The notes beneath the pieces are model-generated. The model did no database searches, was not told where the DNA came from, and saw nothing but the letters and a program-made list of their open reading frames with translations. The position numbers and the translations under genes are program-made. A stretch of DNA of 64,000 nt from JASLQO01 sp002327525 (lineage in GTDB: Bacteria; Pseudomonadota; Gammaproteobacteria; Pseudomonadales; Azotimanducaceae): the NCBI GenBank assembly GCA_030744435.1, contig JASLQO010000011.1, positions 186,001-250,000 on the forward strand, given 5' to 3'. This document shows, one piece after another, positions 1 to 8,826 of this stretch (within the stretch, counting starts at the first letter, position 1; the number at the start of each line of letters is the position of its first letter).

Positions 1-273
1 CTTGCCATCTGCCCCGCGATGGACGCGGCGTTCACGATGCAACGCACAGACGACGGAGTTCCGCTCTACCGCCATTACTTCGTGAGAAAGTGGCTGCGCG
101 CGCTGCGCGCCAAGCAAGCCGCCTTTCCCGAACACCACGACTTCACGAATGCACTGAAGATGAACTCCGTCTCGTGTCTCACCGATCTATTCGTCGGTCA
201 CTACAGCGACTTCGCAAATACCGACGAGTACTTTGCGCAGGGCTCACTCGACAGCGCGCCGCGCTGCATGTGA
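1..273 (+). pseudogene. YheT-family alpha/beta hydrolase fragment (cut by window edge, 3' end lost)
   Basis: The frame is open from base 1, so the 5' part lies outside the window. The visible residues (PAMDAAFTM, then LYRHYFVRKWLRALRAKQ, then VGHYSDFANTDEYFAQGSL) follow the middle of E. coli YheT/EMB8-like hydrolases from memory. In that family this stretch ends in an aromatic-Tyr-rich segment just before the loop bearing the catalytic Asp. Here homology stops near base 243, at about the point where the C-terminal third (Asp and His of the triad) should begin, and the frame ends at a TGA at 271-273. The sequence beyond belongs to an unrelated gene on the other strand. A deletion or rearrangement junction is therefore likely, and the product would be inactive. 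Confidence 0.6.
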
Positions 274-609
274 GTCACGCACCTCGTCCGGAAAATCGCG
301 ATAGAGTGCGAACTTCGCATCCTGCACCTTCGAGTAGACTTCCGAGTGTATGCTCTCCACGTCCGGACCGCGTGTTGCGGCGAGTGCGAAAACCGCGTCC
401 ATCTGCGTGAGATCCCGAAACTCCAGCATCGGATGAAACTCGCTGAGTCCTTACGCGGCGAGCCCCAGCTTGCGGCGCGTGATGCGGTAGCCGGTCAACA
501 GGTCTCGACCTTACATGTGGTCCAACCACGCCCAAACCGCGGAAACGAAATCGAGATCCCAAACGCCGGGTTTCAACTCACACCAGATATGGTAGATATC
601 CACGCCCAT
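244..609 (-). pseudogene. DUF6614-like small protein, two in-frame stops
   Basis: Reading from the ATG at 609 gives MGVDIYHIWCELKPGVWDL, then TGYRITRRKLGL, then EFHPMLEFRDL and finally KFALYRDFPDEV. From memory this is the whole length of a ~115-residue uncharacterised family (DUF6614). The frame is kept throughout but broken by TAA at 511-513 (codon 33) and TAA at 451-453 (codon 53). The natural stop is TGA at 244-246. No indel is needed. The gene overlaps the truncated YheT-like fragment tail to tail. The family name is recalled, not searched; the continuity of one frame across both stops is seen directly. Confidence 0.6.
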
Positions 610-684
610 ACTCCTTGTCATGTTGATTCCGATATGGGCAAGCTCTGATCAGATCTCATCCGCTCAGCGTTTCGCCGGTACCCA

Positions 685-1623
685 CTAGCGGTACCACGGC
701 GCGTTCGCACCGGTCTCCAGATTCCCTCCGCTGATGATGATGCCAATTACCTGGCTATCCGCAGCGATAGGCCCCCATCGCAGCAGAGCAGCCAAGGGCA
801 CCGCTGACGAGGGTTCCACGATCATGTTGAGATGCCGCGTCATCAGATCGAGAGCACGACTGATTTCCTCCTCGCCAACGCACCGAATCGGCAGATCATA
901 GGACTGGAAGATTGCGAAATTGCGCATCCCAAGCGCCGTGCGCAACCCATCGGCGATGGTCACGGGCGGCCTCTGCGTCTGCCGCACACCGGTACGCATG
1001 GATTGCGCCGCGTCGTCAGCAAGCTCCGGTTCCGCGCCGACCACCTGTACCCGACACTCTGCCTCACCTACCGCCTCGATGGCGCCCGCGGCCAGTCCAC
1101 CACCGCCGACGGGCAACCACAACTCGTTTATCTCGACCGCGTCGTGCAGGAATTCCGCTGTCGCCGTGCCCTGCCCGTCGATCACGTCCCGGTCGTCATA
1201 CGGCGGGATGATGGCAGCGCCGGTATCCTCGACCAGTTCTGCGAGACACGCCTCACGTGCGGCGAGCGTCGGACCGCATGTCACGACATGGCCACCGAAG
1301 CGTTGGACGTTTCGTCGCTTGAAAGCTGATGCATCCTGAGGCATCACTATGAAGGCAGGCACACCGGCCTTCCGCGCGGCGCGAGCGAGCGCAGCGCCAT
1401 GATTACCCGATGAGTGGGTCACAACTCCCGCACTCCGGTCGCCACCCCCCTTGCACAGTATTGCATTCATCGCACCGCGCGCCTTGAAGGCGCCCGTCCA
1501 CTGGAAGTTCTCGCACTTGAAACGAATCGAAACACCGCAAAGATCATCAAGTGCATCACTGGACACGACCGGAGTATGCACGACGAATGGTGCGATGCGC
1601 GCGGCTGCCTCCGTCACGCTCAA
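685..1623 (-). CDS. Threonine dehydratase / serine racemase-like PLP enzyme
   Basis: A 312-residue fold-type II PLP enzyme. Lys47 in GAFKARGA is the expected Schiff-base lysine. SSGNHG (71-76) is the substrate and carboxylate loop, and GGGGLAAG (about 174-181) binds the PLP phosphate. Length and absence of an ACT domain fit catabolic threonine dehydratase, serine racemase or threo-3-hydroxyaspartate ammonia-lyase; the substrate cannot be told. The start is TTG at 1621-1623, sharing bases with the upstream TGA (TTGA overlap), which implies translational coupling to the HMG-CoA lyase-like gene. Cytoplasmic. The last gene of a minus-strand run starting at glnS. Confidence 0.82.
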   Translation of the reverse strand: MSVTEAAARIAPFVVHTPVVSSDALDDLCGVSIRFKCENFQWTGAFKARGAMNAILCKGGGDRSAGVVTHSSGNHGAALARAARKAGVPAFIVMPQDASAFKRRNVQRFGGHVVTCGPTLAAREACLAELVEDTGAAIIPPYDDRDVIDGQGTATAEFLHDAVEINELWLPVGGGGLAAGAIEAVGEAECRVQVVGAEPELADDAAQSMRTGVRQTQRPPVTIADGLRTALGMRNFAIFQSYDLPIRCVGEEEISRALDLMTRHLNMIVEPSSAVPLAALLRWGPIAADSQVIGIIISGGNLETGANAPWYR

Positions 1624-2534
1624 GCGCTGTTACCCTGGGGAAATCCACCGGCCTTGAGCAGCGCCGATGGCACTGCTTTACCGAGTACGCTCTGCAGCCA
1701 GTCGGACGTGTCGATGAGGCAGTCGAGGTTCACCTCGTGCTGGATACGCATGCGCTCGAGCATGTACACGAGATCTTCAGTGGCGATATTGCCCGTTGCG
1801 TTGGGAGCAAAAGGGCAGCCGCCGATACCACCGATACTTGCGTCGAGAGTCGAAACACCCGCCTGGAGCGCCGCAAATGCATTGGCGATACCCATGTTGC
1901 GCGTGTCGTGAAAATGCGCGCGCAGCGGCATGTTCTCGCCAAGTCGCTGCCGTAACATCGCGAACAAATCCGCCACCTGACCGGGGACGCCAACGCCAAC
2001 GGTATCCGCCAGCGCGATTTCGACAGGCCGCTCCTGGGCTAACGCATCCGCGATTTCGACCACCCGTTCGAACGGCACCTCACCCTCGAACGGGCAACCG
2101 AAGGCGACCGCAATCGTCACCTGAGCCCGCAAACCCCTATTGCAGGCATCGCGCAATATGGCGCGCGCCATGGTGACCGCGTCATCGACCTCCATACCCT
2201 GATTTTCCCGGCAGAAAGTATCGCTGGCCGGGACGACCAGACCCACCTCGTCCAGACGACCGGTCGCGAGTAGACGCTGGTAACCACGTTCGTTGAGCAC
2301 GAGTGCCGTGTATGTCACATCACCGCGCTGCGGAAGCCCGGCTACGATGGCCTCCGCATCGGCCATCTGCGGCACGCGCCCTGGGTGCACGAAGCTCGTC
2401 ACCTCGATGCGCCGGCAGCCGGCATCCAACGCCCGGTCGATGAGCTTGAGCTTGTCCTCGGTGGACACCAGCACTGCCTCGTTCTGAAGCCCGTCGCGCG
2501 GGCTGACCTCCATCACCATTACCGCGTCGCGCAT
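1620..2534 (-). CDS. Hydroxymethylglutaryl-CoA lyase family protein
   Basis: A 304-residue HMGL-like TIM barrel. EVSPRDGLQNE (9-19) is the N-terminal metal-binding and catalytic motif, VTSFVHPGRVPQMAD lines the active site, HFHDTRNMG supplies metal-ligand histidines, and GGCPFAPNATGN carries the Cys of the conserved GCP(Y/F)A loop. The reaction would be cleavage of (S)-HMG-CoA to acetoacetate and acetyl-CoA, the last step of leucine breakdown. Loop residues differ somewhat from classical MvaB (APNATGN rather than AKGASGN), so a related acyl-CoA lyase is possible. No other leucine-pathway genes are adjacent. An AGGAG lies 8 bases before the ATG at 2534. Downstream stop overlaps the next start. 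Confidence 0.82.
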   Translation of the reverse strand: MRDAVMVMEVSPRDGLQNEAVLVSTEDKLKLIDRALDAGCRRIEVTSFVHPGRVPQMADAEAIVAGLPQRGDVTYTALVLNERGYQRLLATGRLDEVGLVVPASDTFCRENQGMEVDDAVTMARAILRDACNRGLRAQVTIAVAFGCPFEGEVPFERVVEIADALAQERPVEIALADTVGVGVPGQVADLFAMLRQRLGENMPLRAHFHDTRNMGIANAFAALQAGVSTLDASIGGIGGCPFAPNATGNIATEDLVYMLERMRIQHEVNLDCLIDTSDWLQSVLGKAVPSALLKAGGFPQGNSA

Positions 2535-2546
2535 TTCGTATCGCTC

Positions 2547-4196
2547 CTAGCCCCTATCAGGCTTCCATGAATCGCGCAGCGTCACCGTGCGATTGAACAC
2601 CAGCGCATCTCCCGATTGTGCGTCCTTGCAGAAGTAACCGGTGCGTTCGAACTGAAATCGTGAATGCTCACTCGCCGCCACGGCCGGTTCCACGAATCCC
2701 CGTGCCACTCGCAGCGAATCCGGATTGAGGTCATCAGCAAGGGTTCCCGCGCCTGGTTGCGGCACTCTGAACAACCGGTCATACAGCCGCATCTCGGCGG
2801 CCACCGAGCGCTGCGCGTGCGCCCAGTGGATGACGCCCTTCGGCTTGAGACCGCTGGTATCGCTGCCGCTCCTGGAGTCCGGGAAGTAGCTGCAACGCAA
2901 CTCCACCACTTCACCGTCCTCATCGGTAATCACTTCGTCGCAGCGGATGATGTAAGCGTAGCGCAAACGTACCATCTGCCCTGGAGACAGGCGCTTGAAT
3001 TTCTTCGGCGGCACCTCGGCGAAATCGTCGCGTTCGATGTACAGCTCTGCGCCAAACGGCAGTTCGCGCGTTCCGAGATCGACATTCTGCTGATGCCACG
3101 GACCCACTAGCAGCTCGCCATCGCCTGCATAGTTGACGATCGTTATCTTCAGAGGATCGACTACCCCCATGCCGCGCGGTGCGTTTGATTCGAGATCCTG
3201 GCGAATGCAGAACTCCAGCAGGTTCATCTCGACGGTGTTGTCCTGTTTGGTGACGCCAATGCGCCGGCAGAACTCGGCGATCGCCCCCGGGGTCACGCCC
3301 CGGCGGCGCAGTCCGGCAAGCGTGGGCATGCGCGGATCGTCCCACCCGGCAACGTACCCGTCCTCCACCAGCGTATGCAGCAGACGCTTACTCATCACTG
3401 TGTATTCGAGCCCCAGGCGGGAAAATTCGATCTGCGGCGGATGGAAATTGACGTTTATGTTATCCAGCACCCAGTCGTACAGAGGGCGGTGATCCTCGAA
3501 CTCGAGCGTACACAGCGAGTGCGTAATTCCTTCCAGCGCATCGCAAATACAGTGCGTGAAGTCGTACATGGGATAGATCACCCAATCGTCCGCCGTGCGC
3601 TGATGCGTTGCGTGGCGTATCCGATAGAGAACCGGATCACGCATATTCAGGTTGGGTGACGTCATATCGATTTTTGCGCGCAGAACATGGCGACCGTCGC
3701 CGAATTCACCAGCGCGCATACGTGCGAATAGATCGAGATTCTCGGCAACACCACGCTTCCGATAGGGGCTCTCCCGGCCCGGCTCGGTCAGCGTTCCGCG
3801 CGAGGCGCGGATCTCCTCGCCGCTCAGGCTGCACACGTACGCCTTGCCCTCCTCCACAAGCTCCACTGCGAACTTATACAGCTGCTCGAAATAGTCGGAT
3901 GCATGCGTCTCGTGACCCTCGAAGTCAAACCCCAACCAGCGGACATCCTCCTTTATTGCCTCGACGTACTCCTGGTCTTCCTTGAGTGGGTTGGTATCGT
4001 CGAAACGCAGATAGGTATAGCCGCCGTACTCACGCGCCACGCCAAAGTTCAGACAAATGCTCTTGGCGTGACCGATGTGCAGATACCCGTTCGGCTCTGG
4101 TGGGAACCGCGTGACGACCAAACTACCCCCGAGCGTGTCCTCATCGAGATCGCGTTGGATGCGCTGGCGAATGAAATCGTTGGCTTCTTCGGTCAT
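2547..4196 (-). CDS. glnS: Glutaminyl-tRNA synthetase
   Basis: A 549-residue class I aminoacyl-tRNA synthetase that charges tRNA-Gln. PEPNGYLHIGHAKS holds the HIGH motif, VMSKRLL is the KMSKS-like loop, and RFDDTNP and YPMYDFTHCICDALEGI are typical GlnRS segments. Full length compares well with E. coli GlnS (554). The C-terminal anticodon-binding beta-barrels are present (about 345-549, ending FNRTVTLRDSWKP). A true bacterial GlnRS favours a gamma- or betaproteobacterial host over lineages that use GatCAB. It is first in its run; the 191 bases before it separate it from a divergent transglutaminase-like gene. Confidence 0.97.
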   Translation of the reverse strand: MTEEANDFIRQRIQRDLDEDTLGGSLVVTRFPPEPNGYLHIGHAKSICLNFGVAREYGGYTYLRFDDTNPLKEDQEYVEAIKEDVRWLGFDFEGHETHASDYFEQLYKFAVELVEEGKAYVCSLSGEEIRASRGTLTEPGRESPYRKRGVAENLDLFARMRAGEFGDGRHVLRAKIDMTSPNLNMRDPVLYRIRHATHQRTADDWVIYPMYDFTHCICDALEGITHSLCTLEFEDHRPLYDWVLDNINVNFHPPQIEFSRLGLEYTVMSKRLLHTLVEDGYVAGWDDPRMPTLAGLRRRGVTPGAIAEFCRRIGVTKQDNTVEMNLLEFCIRQDLESNAPRGMGVVDPLKITIVNYAGDGELLVGPWHQQNVDLGTRELPFGAELYIERDDFAEVPPKKFKRLSPGQMVRLRYAYIIRCDEVITDEDGEVVELRCSYFPDSRSGSDTSGLKPKGVIHWAHAQRSVAAEMRLYDRLFRVPQPGAGTLADDLNPDSLRVARGFVEPAVAASEHSRFQFERTGYFCKDAQSGDALVFNRTVTLRDSWKPDRG

Positions 4197-4387
4197 TAAT
4201 CGCGTCTTATCCGGTGTTGGGAAGCAGCCGCGTATTCTATCGGGGCGACCAGGTGGGCACTAGTGTGGACTGTTCATGAACCTACTACTGGGGCCGCCGA
4301 TAGCAATAAAACCAGGACTGCGCGGGTGCAGTTTGCGAAGCGAGTTGCCTCCCCTCACCTCTCAAGAGACTGTGATAGTGTGAGAGC

Positions 4388-5791
4388 ATGCACATGCGCA
4401 CTCTCCTTGGTACCGGCATCACCGTGCTGCTGGCGTGTCTCGCCTACTTCCTGGAATCCTCATGGCATCCCGAACTGACCGCGGCCAGGCGCATCAGCGG
4501 AGAGCGCTGGTTTCAGTTGTTCTATGACGATCGGCAGGTCGGCTACATGCATACCGCTGCCCACCGTGATGGGCAGCGGCAGTGGCACTTCACCAGTCTG
4601 ACGCATTTCATGGTGGCGGACGGATATCCCGTCAGCATTAGCGAGCACCTCACGTTTTCTTCCCGGGCACCGTACCTGCTCGAGCGCGCCGAACACTGGA
4701 ATCAACGTCGCGGCTCTGCACCGGAGGGCACACTGATCGAACAGACGGCAGAGGGAATGCAGGCAACGTTCGTACATGACGCCACTTCGCGCGAACGGCC
4801 GATAGCATGGCGATTTGCACTGGCAGAACACTTGGCGTTCGAGATCTGGCTCGACCAGGCGACGCCGGCGGCAGGTGAGGAAACTGCGGTTCGTGCACCG
4901 GACTTCGACCGCGGTACCCTGGTGACGCGCATGTTCGCCATAACCGAACTCAACTCGCTCGGCTACCAGGTGCGCAATCCAGCGCTTTTGAGTCCGACCG
5001 TGATCCAGCTAGATCACAACTATGCGCCCGTGGCTATGTCCATGGCCGGACTGTTTACTGCCAGACGGTCGAGCCGTCAGGCGGCACTAGCCTCACGCTC
5101 ACCCCTGCACCTCACCGACTATTCGATACCGCTCGACCAACAGCTAGTAGATCACCATCAGATCGCCGAACTCGATCTCGCCATTGCCACCAAGGAGGAT
5201 CTCTCCGAGATCTGGCCGGATGCGCGGCGCGAAGCACGCGGATGGAGCATGAAGCTCACCGCCAACAGCCTGAGCGAGGAGACCGACCCGTCGCAGGCAA
5301 CCTCGGAAACTCTCAGCTACCCCACCCGGCATCCGGCCGTCCTCACACTGCTTGAGAAAGCGAACCTGCCGGAGGAGCCCGTCGAGAGCATCGCGGAACT
5401 GGTGCAATTCGTGCACTCCTTCATAACCTACACGCCCGGCACGAAACCGCGCAGTGTGCTCGAAACGATCGACAAACGCTCTGGCGAATGCACAGAGTTC
5501 GCCGATCTGCTCACTACGCTTGCACGAGCATCGGGCATTTCCGCAAAGACGGTCGTGGGCCTCGCCTATGCGAACGACACGCCGCCGGGATTCGCCTTTC
5601 ATGCGTGGAACGAGATCGCCATCGAGGACACCTGGCACGCGGTGGATCCGACCTGGAATCAGCTGCAAGTGGATGCCACGCACATCCCTCTCCCAGCGAA
5701 CGAAGTCGCTCTATTGCGCTTGCTGCAAGGGGGCGAGAAGATCCGCTTTTCAGTGGATAGCGTGCGCTACTTTTCACGGAGTGGAGACTAG
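4388..5791 (+). CDS. Membrane-anchored transglutaminase-like protein
   Basis: 467 residues. An N-terminal hydrophobic segment (about 3-22, TLLGTGITVLLACLAYFL) is a signal anchor, so the rest is periplasmic. Residues ~35-300 form a domain I do not recognise (substrate-reporter type: YDDRQVGYMH). The C-terminal transglutaminase core has the triad Cys368 (SGECTEF), His405 (FAFHAWNE) and Asp420 (AVDPTWNQ), with the usual spacing. Such proteins act as cysteine proteases, amidases or transglutaminases; the substrate is unknown. The start could be the ATG at 4388 or the one at 4394. It stands alone, divergent from glnS. Confidence 0.75.
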   Translation: MHMRTLLGTGITVLLACLAYFLESSWHPELTAARRISGERWFQLFYDDRQVGYMHTAAHRDGQRQWHFTSLTHFMVADGYPVSISEHLTFSSRAPYLLERAEHWNQRRGSAPEGTLIEQTAEGMQATFVHDATSRERPIAWRFALAEHLAFEIWLDQATPAAGEETAVRAPDFDRGTLVTRMFAITELNSLGYQVRNPALLSPTVIQLDHNYAPVAMSMAGLFTARRSSRQAALASRSPLHLTDYSIPLDQQLVDHHQIAELDLAIATKEDLSEIWPDARREARGWSMKLTANSLSEETDPSQATSETLSYPTRHPAVLTLLEKANLPEEPVESIAELVQFVHSFITYTPGTKPRSVLETIDKRSGECTEFADLLTTLARASGISAKTVVGLAYANDTPPGFAFHAWNEIAIEDTWHAVDPTWNQLQVDATHIPLPANEVALLRLLQGGEKIRFSVDSVRYFSRSGD

Positions 5792-5848
5792 CCGGTGATT
5801 GTCGCCAGTGCCGAACCGGTGCACGCGGTCGACCTCCAGCCCGGGGCC

Positions 5849-6036
5849 AGGGAGACTCTGATTAATTCATTCGGCGCTCAGAACATCTCGCGATTGTCAG
5901 GCCTAGGCGCATTCCGCCGGTAATATCTGGATATTGCCAAGGGACACAACAACGGCCTGGCGATCGCGATATGTTCCCGAAGGGTGTGTCCTGCGGGTCC
6001 TCTGGCCGCGTTGAATGAATTAATCAGAGTCTCCCT
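5849..6036. mobile_element. MITE-like element with perfect 24-bp terminal inverted repeats
   Basis: Bases 5849-5872 and 6013-6036 are perfect inverted copies of each other (24 of 24; each contains GACTCTGATTAATTCATTC or its complement). They bound 140 bases with no coding potential. The right repeat overlaps the TAG stop of tesB (6035-6037). The size, lack of an ORF and precise ends suggest a miniature inverted-repeat transposable element mobilised in trans. No exact target duplication is visible (CCAG at the left against CTAG at the right). As a transcript, the repeats could also form a long hairpin. Confidence 0.6.
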
Positions 6037-6922
6037 AGTCAATCTGCCGGATCAATCCTTCCTGGGTGACCGAAGCGATTAACTGTCCCTCGCGGGTATA
6101 GAAATCGGCATGCGCCAATCCCCGCGAACCGTGCGCCATGCTGGTGTGCTTGTGAAACAGCAACCACTCATCGATCGGAACCGGCCGGTGCAGCCACAGT
6201 GCATGGTCCAGGCTCGCCATTTGCAGCGAGTCTCTAGAGACGTGCTCGCGATGGGGCAGCATCGCAGTGGAGACAAGTCCCATGTCCGAAGCGTACGCGA
6301 GCAAGCAGTGGATAAGAACCCGTTCACCCGGATCCACGGGCAGCGTGAAACGGATCCATACGGGATTCCAGGATCTGTTGCGCCGGCTCTCCTCACTACC
6401 GAGCTGAATCACCGAGCGCAACTCGAATGGCCTCGCCCGGGCCGCACCCGGATCAGGAAAAATCAGCGGATCACCCGCGCACTTCAGCTCGGCCACGACC
6501 TCCTGATCCGGCCGCAATTCTTCGGGAGGCGGAACATTCGGCATGGGGTGCGCATGTTCGAAACCTTGCTCGTCACGCTGAAACGACGCTTCGAGATTGA
6601 ATATCGCCTCGCCATGCTGAATGGCCACTACCCGTCGTGTCGCGAAACTGCGCCCGTCGCGGATACGATCTACCTCGTAGAGTACGTCTTTTTCCGCATC
6701 GCCCGCCCGCATGAAGTAGCCATGAAGAGAGTGCAGCCAAATGCCGTCAACTGTGTGGTAGGCCGCGCGCAGGGCCTGTGAAAGCACCTGGCCACCGAAT
6801 AAGCGCCGGCCTTCCCGCAGCTCGTTGCGGCCGAGAAACAGATTCTGCTCCACGGCCTCGAGATCGAGAATGTCGAGCAGGCGCTCAGCACGCGCACGCG
6901 AGTCGGCAAAGAGGTCCGTCAT
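6035..6922 (-). CDS. tesB: Acyl-CoA thioesterase II (TesB type)
   Basis: 295 residues with a double hot-dog fold: N-terminal half NLFLGRNELREGRRLFGGQVLSQAL and HSLHGYFMRAGD, C-terminal half MASLDHALWLHRPVPIDEWLL with HGSRGLAHADFYTREGQLIASVTQEGL. The Asp in the SLDHALW segment matches the catalytic Asp of E. coli TesB (286 aa). It hydrolyses medium- and long-chain acyl-CoA to free fatty acid and CoA in the cytoplasm. It sits alone on the minus strand, 49 bases downstream of pcm. The stop codon lies within the right end of the MITE-like element. Confidence 0.92.
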   Translation of the reverse strand: MTDLFADSRARAERLLDILDLEAVEQNLFLGRNELREGRRLFGGQVLSQALRAAYHTVDGIWLHSLHGYFMRAGDAEKDVLYEVDRIRDGRSFATRRVVAIQHGEAIFNLEASFQRDEQGFEHAHPMPNVPPPEELRPDQEVVAELKCAGDPLIFPDPGAARARPFELRSVIQLGSEESRRNRSWNPVWIRFTLPVDPGERVLIHCLLAYASDMGLVSTAMLPHREHVSRDSLQMASLDHALWLHRPVPIDEWLLFHKHTSMAHGSRGLAHADFYTREGQLIASVTQEGLIRQID

Positions 6923-6970
6923 AGGAGCCAGAGGTAGACGTGAGGTGGGATTCTAGCCCCGCCAGGCAAA

Positions 6971-7708
6971 CTAATGATCCCCCGTCAACGGTACGAAGGC
7001 GACCGGGAGTGCTGAGCGTGCTTCGTAACTGCCACCACTCATCTTGGTGACCACCGTCAGATCCTCCGCCCCACCCGATCGACGAAGCGGCAGAACCATC
7101 ACACCCCCGGTCTTGAGCTGATCCAGCAAAGGCTGCGGAATGTCCGGCCCGGCGGCCGTGACGATGATGCCATCAAACGGTCCTCGTTCCGGCCAGCCAT
7201 GGTAGCCGTCGCCTACTTTGACCCATACGTTGTCATAGCCGTTTCGCTCCAGACGGACGCGCGCGGATTCGGCGAGCACCTCGATGATCTCGATGCTGTA
7301 GACACTATCCACCAGGGTCGACAGAACGGCCGCTTGATAGCCGGAACCGGTACCGATCTCGAGCACGACATGATCCGGTCGCGGTTCCAGAAGATCGGTC
7401 ATGAGTGCAACGATGAATGGCTGCGATATGGTCTGACCATGACCAATCGGCAGCGGACGGTTTGCATACGCCGATCGGGGCCCGTAGTCCTCTACAAACT
7501 GATGACGTGGCACGCTACGCATGGCTTCCAACACACGCGCCGAGAGTTTCTCACGTCCCGTATACCCTCTGGTATCCTCGGTATCCCGTTGTATTTCCTC
7601 GATGAGCTGATTCTGAAGCTCAGACACGAGCGACTCCTGAGCGGCCGGGTATGGGCCTGTGAGTGAGAAGAGCGCCAGGACCCCGCACAGTTGTATCTGT
7701 TTCCGCAT
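6971..7708 (-). CDS. pcm: Protein-L-isoaspartate O-methyltransferase, exported
   Basis: A 245-residue SAM methyltransferase that repairs isoaspartyl residues. Family blocks are PRHQFVEDYGPRSAYANRPLPIGHGQTISQP (given here as adjoining segments PRHQFV..., IGHGQTISQP) and the SAM loop VLEIGTGSGYQAAVLS. I placed the start at the ATG 7706-7708 because MRKQIQLCGVLALFSLTGPY makes a good signal peptide cut near PAAQ. A longer frame runs upstream but would collide with the divergent gene at 7825 and lacks a better ribosome site. A signal sequence implies a periplasmic enzyme, unlike cytosolic E. coli Pcm. Confidence 0.88.
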   Translation of the reverse strand: MRKQIQLCGVLALFSLTGPYPAAQESLVSELQNQLIEEIQRDTEDTRGYTGREKLSARVLEAMRSVPRHQFVEDYGPRSAYANRPLPIGHGQTISQPFIVALMTDLLEPRPDHVVLEIGTGSGYQAAVLSTLVDSVYSIEIIEVLAESARVRLERNGYDNVWVKVGDGYHGWPERGPFDGIIVTAAGPDIPQPLLDQLKTGGVMVLPLRRSGGAEDLTVVTKMSGGSYEARSALPVAFVPLTGDH

Positions 7709-7824
7709 GGGTAGCCACGCCAGCGGGCGCGTCCTTGAATCCAGGGCAACCATTGTAGGCAGCTGGCGGTTCAGGCCACAATGCCTCGCGATGACCATTT
7801 GACCGTTGCAGAGAGGAGATTTCG

Positions 7825-8826
7825 ATGCAAAGCCGTGCCATAGCACTCGCAAAACGCCCGGAGGGCATGCCACAACCGGACGACTTCACCGTGGTGACCG
7901 AAGCCGTGGCGGAACCGACGGAAGGCGAGGTGCAGGTGCACAATCTCTGTATGAGTGTCGATCCATACATGCGCGGGCGTATGTTCGATCGCAAATCGTA
8001 TACGCCCCCCTTTCAGATCGGGGAGGTACTCACCGGAGGCGCAATCGGCCGTGTCACTGCCTCAGCCCACCCGGATTTCGTCGAAGGAGATCATGTCCAG
8101 CACGGTTTTGGCTGGCGGGAGGCGCTCACCACCAAGGCTGCAAATCTCGCCCAGCTCGGTGACATCGTTGCCCCGCCGTCCGCATACCTTGGCGCAATCG
8201 GTATGCCCGGCATGACCGCCTACGTCGGTCTTCTGGAGGTAGGCGCACTCAAGGACGGCGAAACGGTGTTCGTATCGGGGGCGGCAGGCGCAGTAGGCAG
8301 TATTGTCGGGCAGATCGCACGGCTACATGACTGTCATGTGCTAGGCAGCGCAGGCAGCGGCGAGAAAGTGGCCTGGCTGACAAACGCGCTCGGATTCGAC
8401 CACGCTTTCAACTACCACGAAGGAGATCTGGCTTCCCATCTGCGTGAGGGCGCTCCGGAAGGCATCGACGTGTATTTCGACAACGTTGGCGGCGAGCATC
8501 TGCAGGCCGCAATAGGCCACATGCGGCCCTTCGGGCGCATCCCGCTGTGCGGTGCCATCTCGCAGTACAACGCCACGGCTGCCGTCCCGGGGCCAAACAA
8601 TCTGGCTATGGCGATAGGTCTCGGGCTCACTCTGCGCGGCTTCATCGTCAGTCACTTCAATCACCTCGCAGCACAATTCCGCGAAGATATGGAGCGCTGG
8701 GTCACGAGTGGAGACATTCGCTATGAGGAAACCGTTTTCGAAGGCATCGAACGTGCTGCTGATGCATTCATCGGACTGTTCACCGGCGCCAATACAGGCA
8801 AAATGATCGTCACACTGGGAGAATGA
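7825..8826 (+). CDS. NADP-dependent MDR oxidoreductase (CurA/leukotriene B4 dehydrogenase-like)
   Basis: 333 residues of the zinc-free medium-chain reductase family. MSVDPYMRGRM is the hallmark of the leukotriene B4 12-hydroxydehydrogenase / CurA / YncB group. VFVSGAAGAVGSIVGQIA is the Rossmann nucleotide loop (AxxGxxG), and NVGGEHLQAAIGHM and GRIPLCGAISQYN are conserved. No zinc cysteines are present. It would reduce alpha,beta-unsaturated ketones or aldehydes with NADPH. A GAGAGGAG ribosome site precedes the ATG. The last bases ATGA overlap the next start, so it is translated together with the lipoprotein methyltransferase. Confidence 0.88.
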   Translation: MQSRAIALAKRPEGMPQPDDFTVVTEAVAEPTEGEVQVHNLCMSVDPYMRGRMFDRKSYTPPFQIGEVLTGGAIGRVTASAHPDFVEGDHVQHGFGWREALTTKAANLAQLGDIVAPPSAYLGAIGMPGMTAYVGLLEVGALKDGETVFVSGAAGAVGSIVGQIARLHDCHVLGSAGSGEKVAWLTNALGFDHAFNYHEGDLASHLREGAPEGIDVYFDNVGGEHLQAAIGHMRPFGRIPLCGAISQYNATAAVPGPNNLAMAIGLGLTLRGFIVSHFNHLAAQFREDMERWVTSGDIRYEETVFEGIERAADAFIGLFTGANTGKMIVTLGE

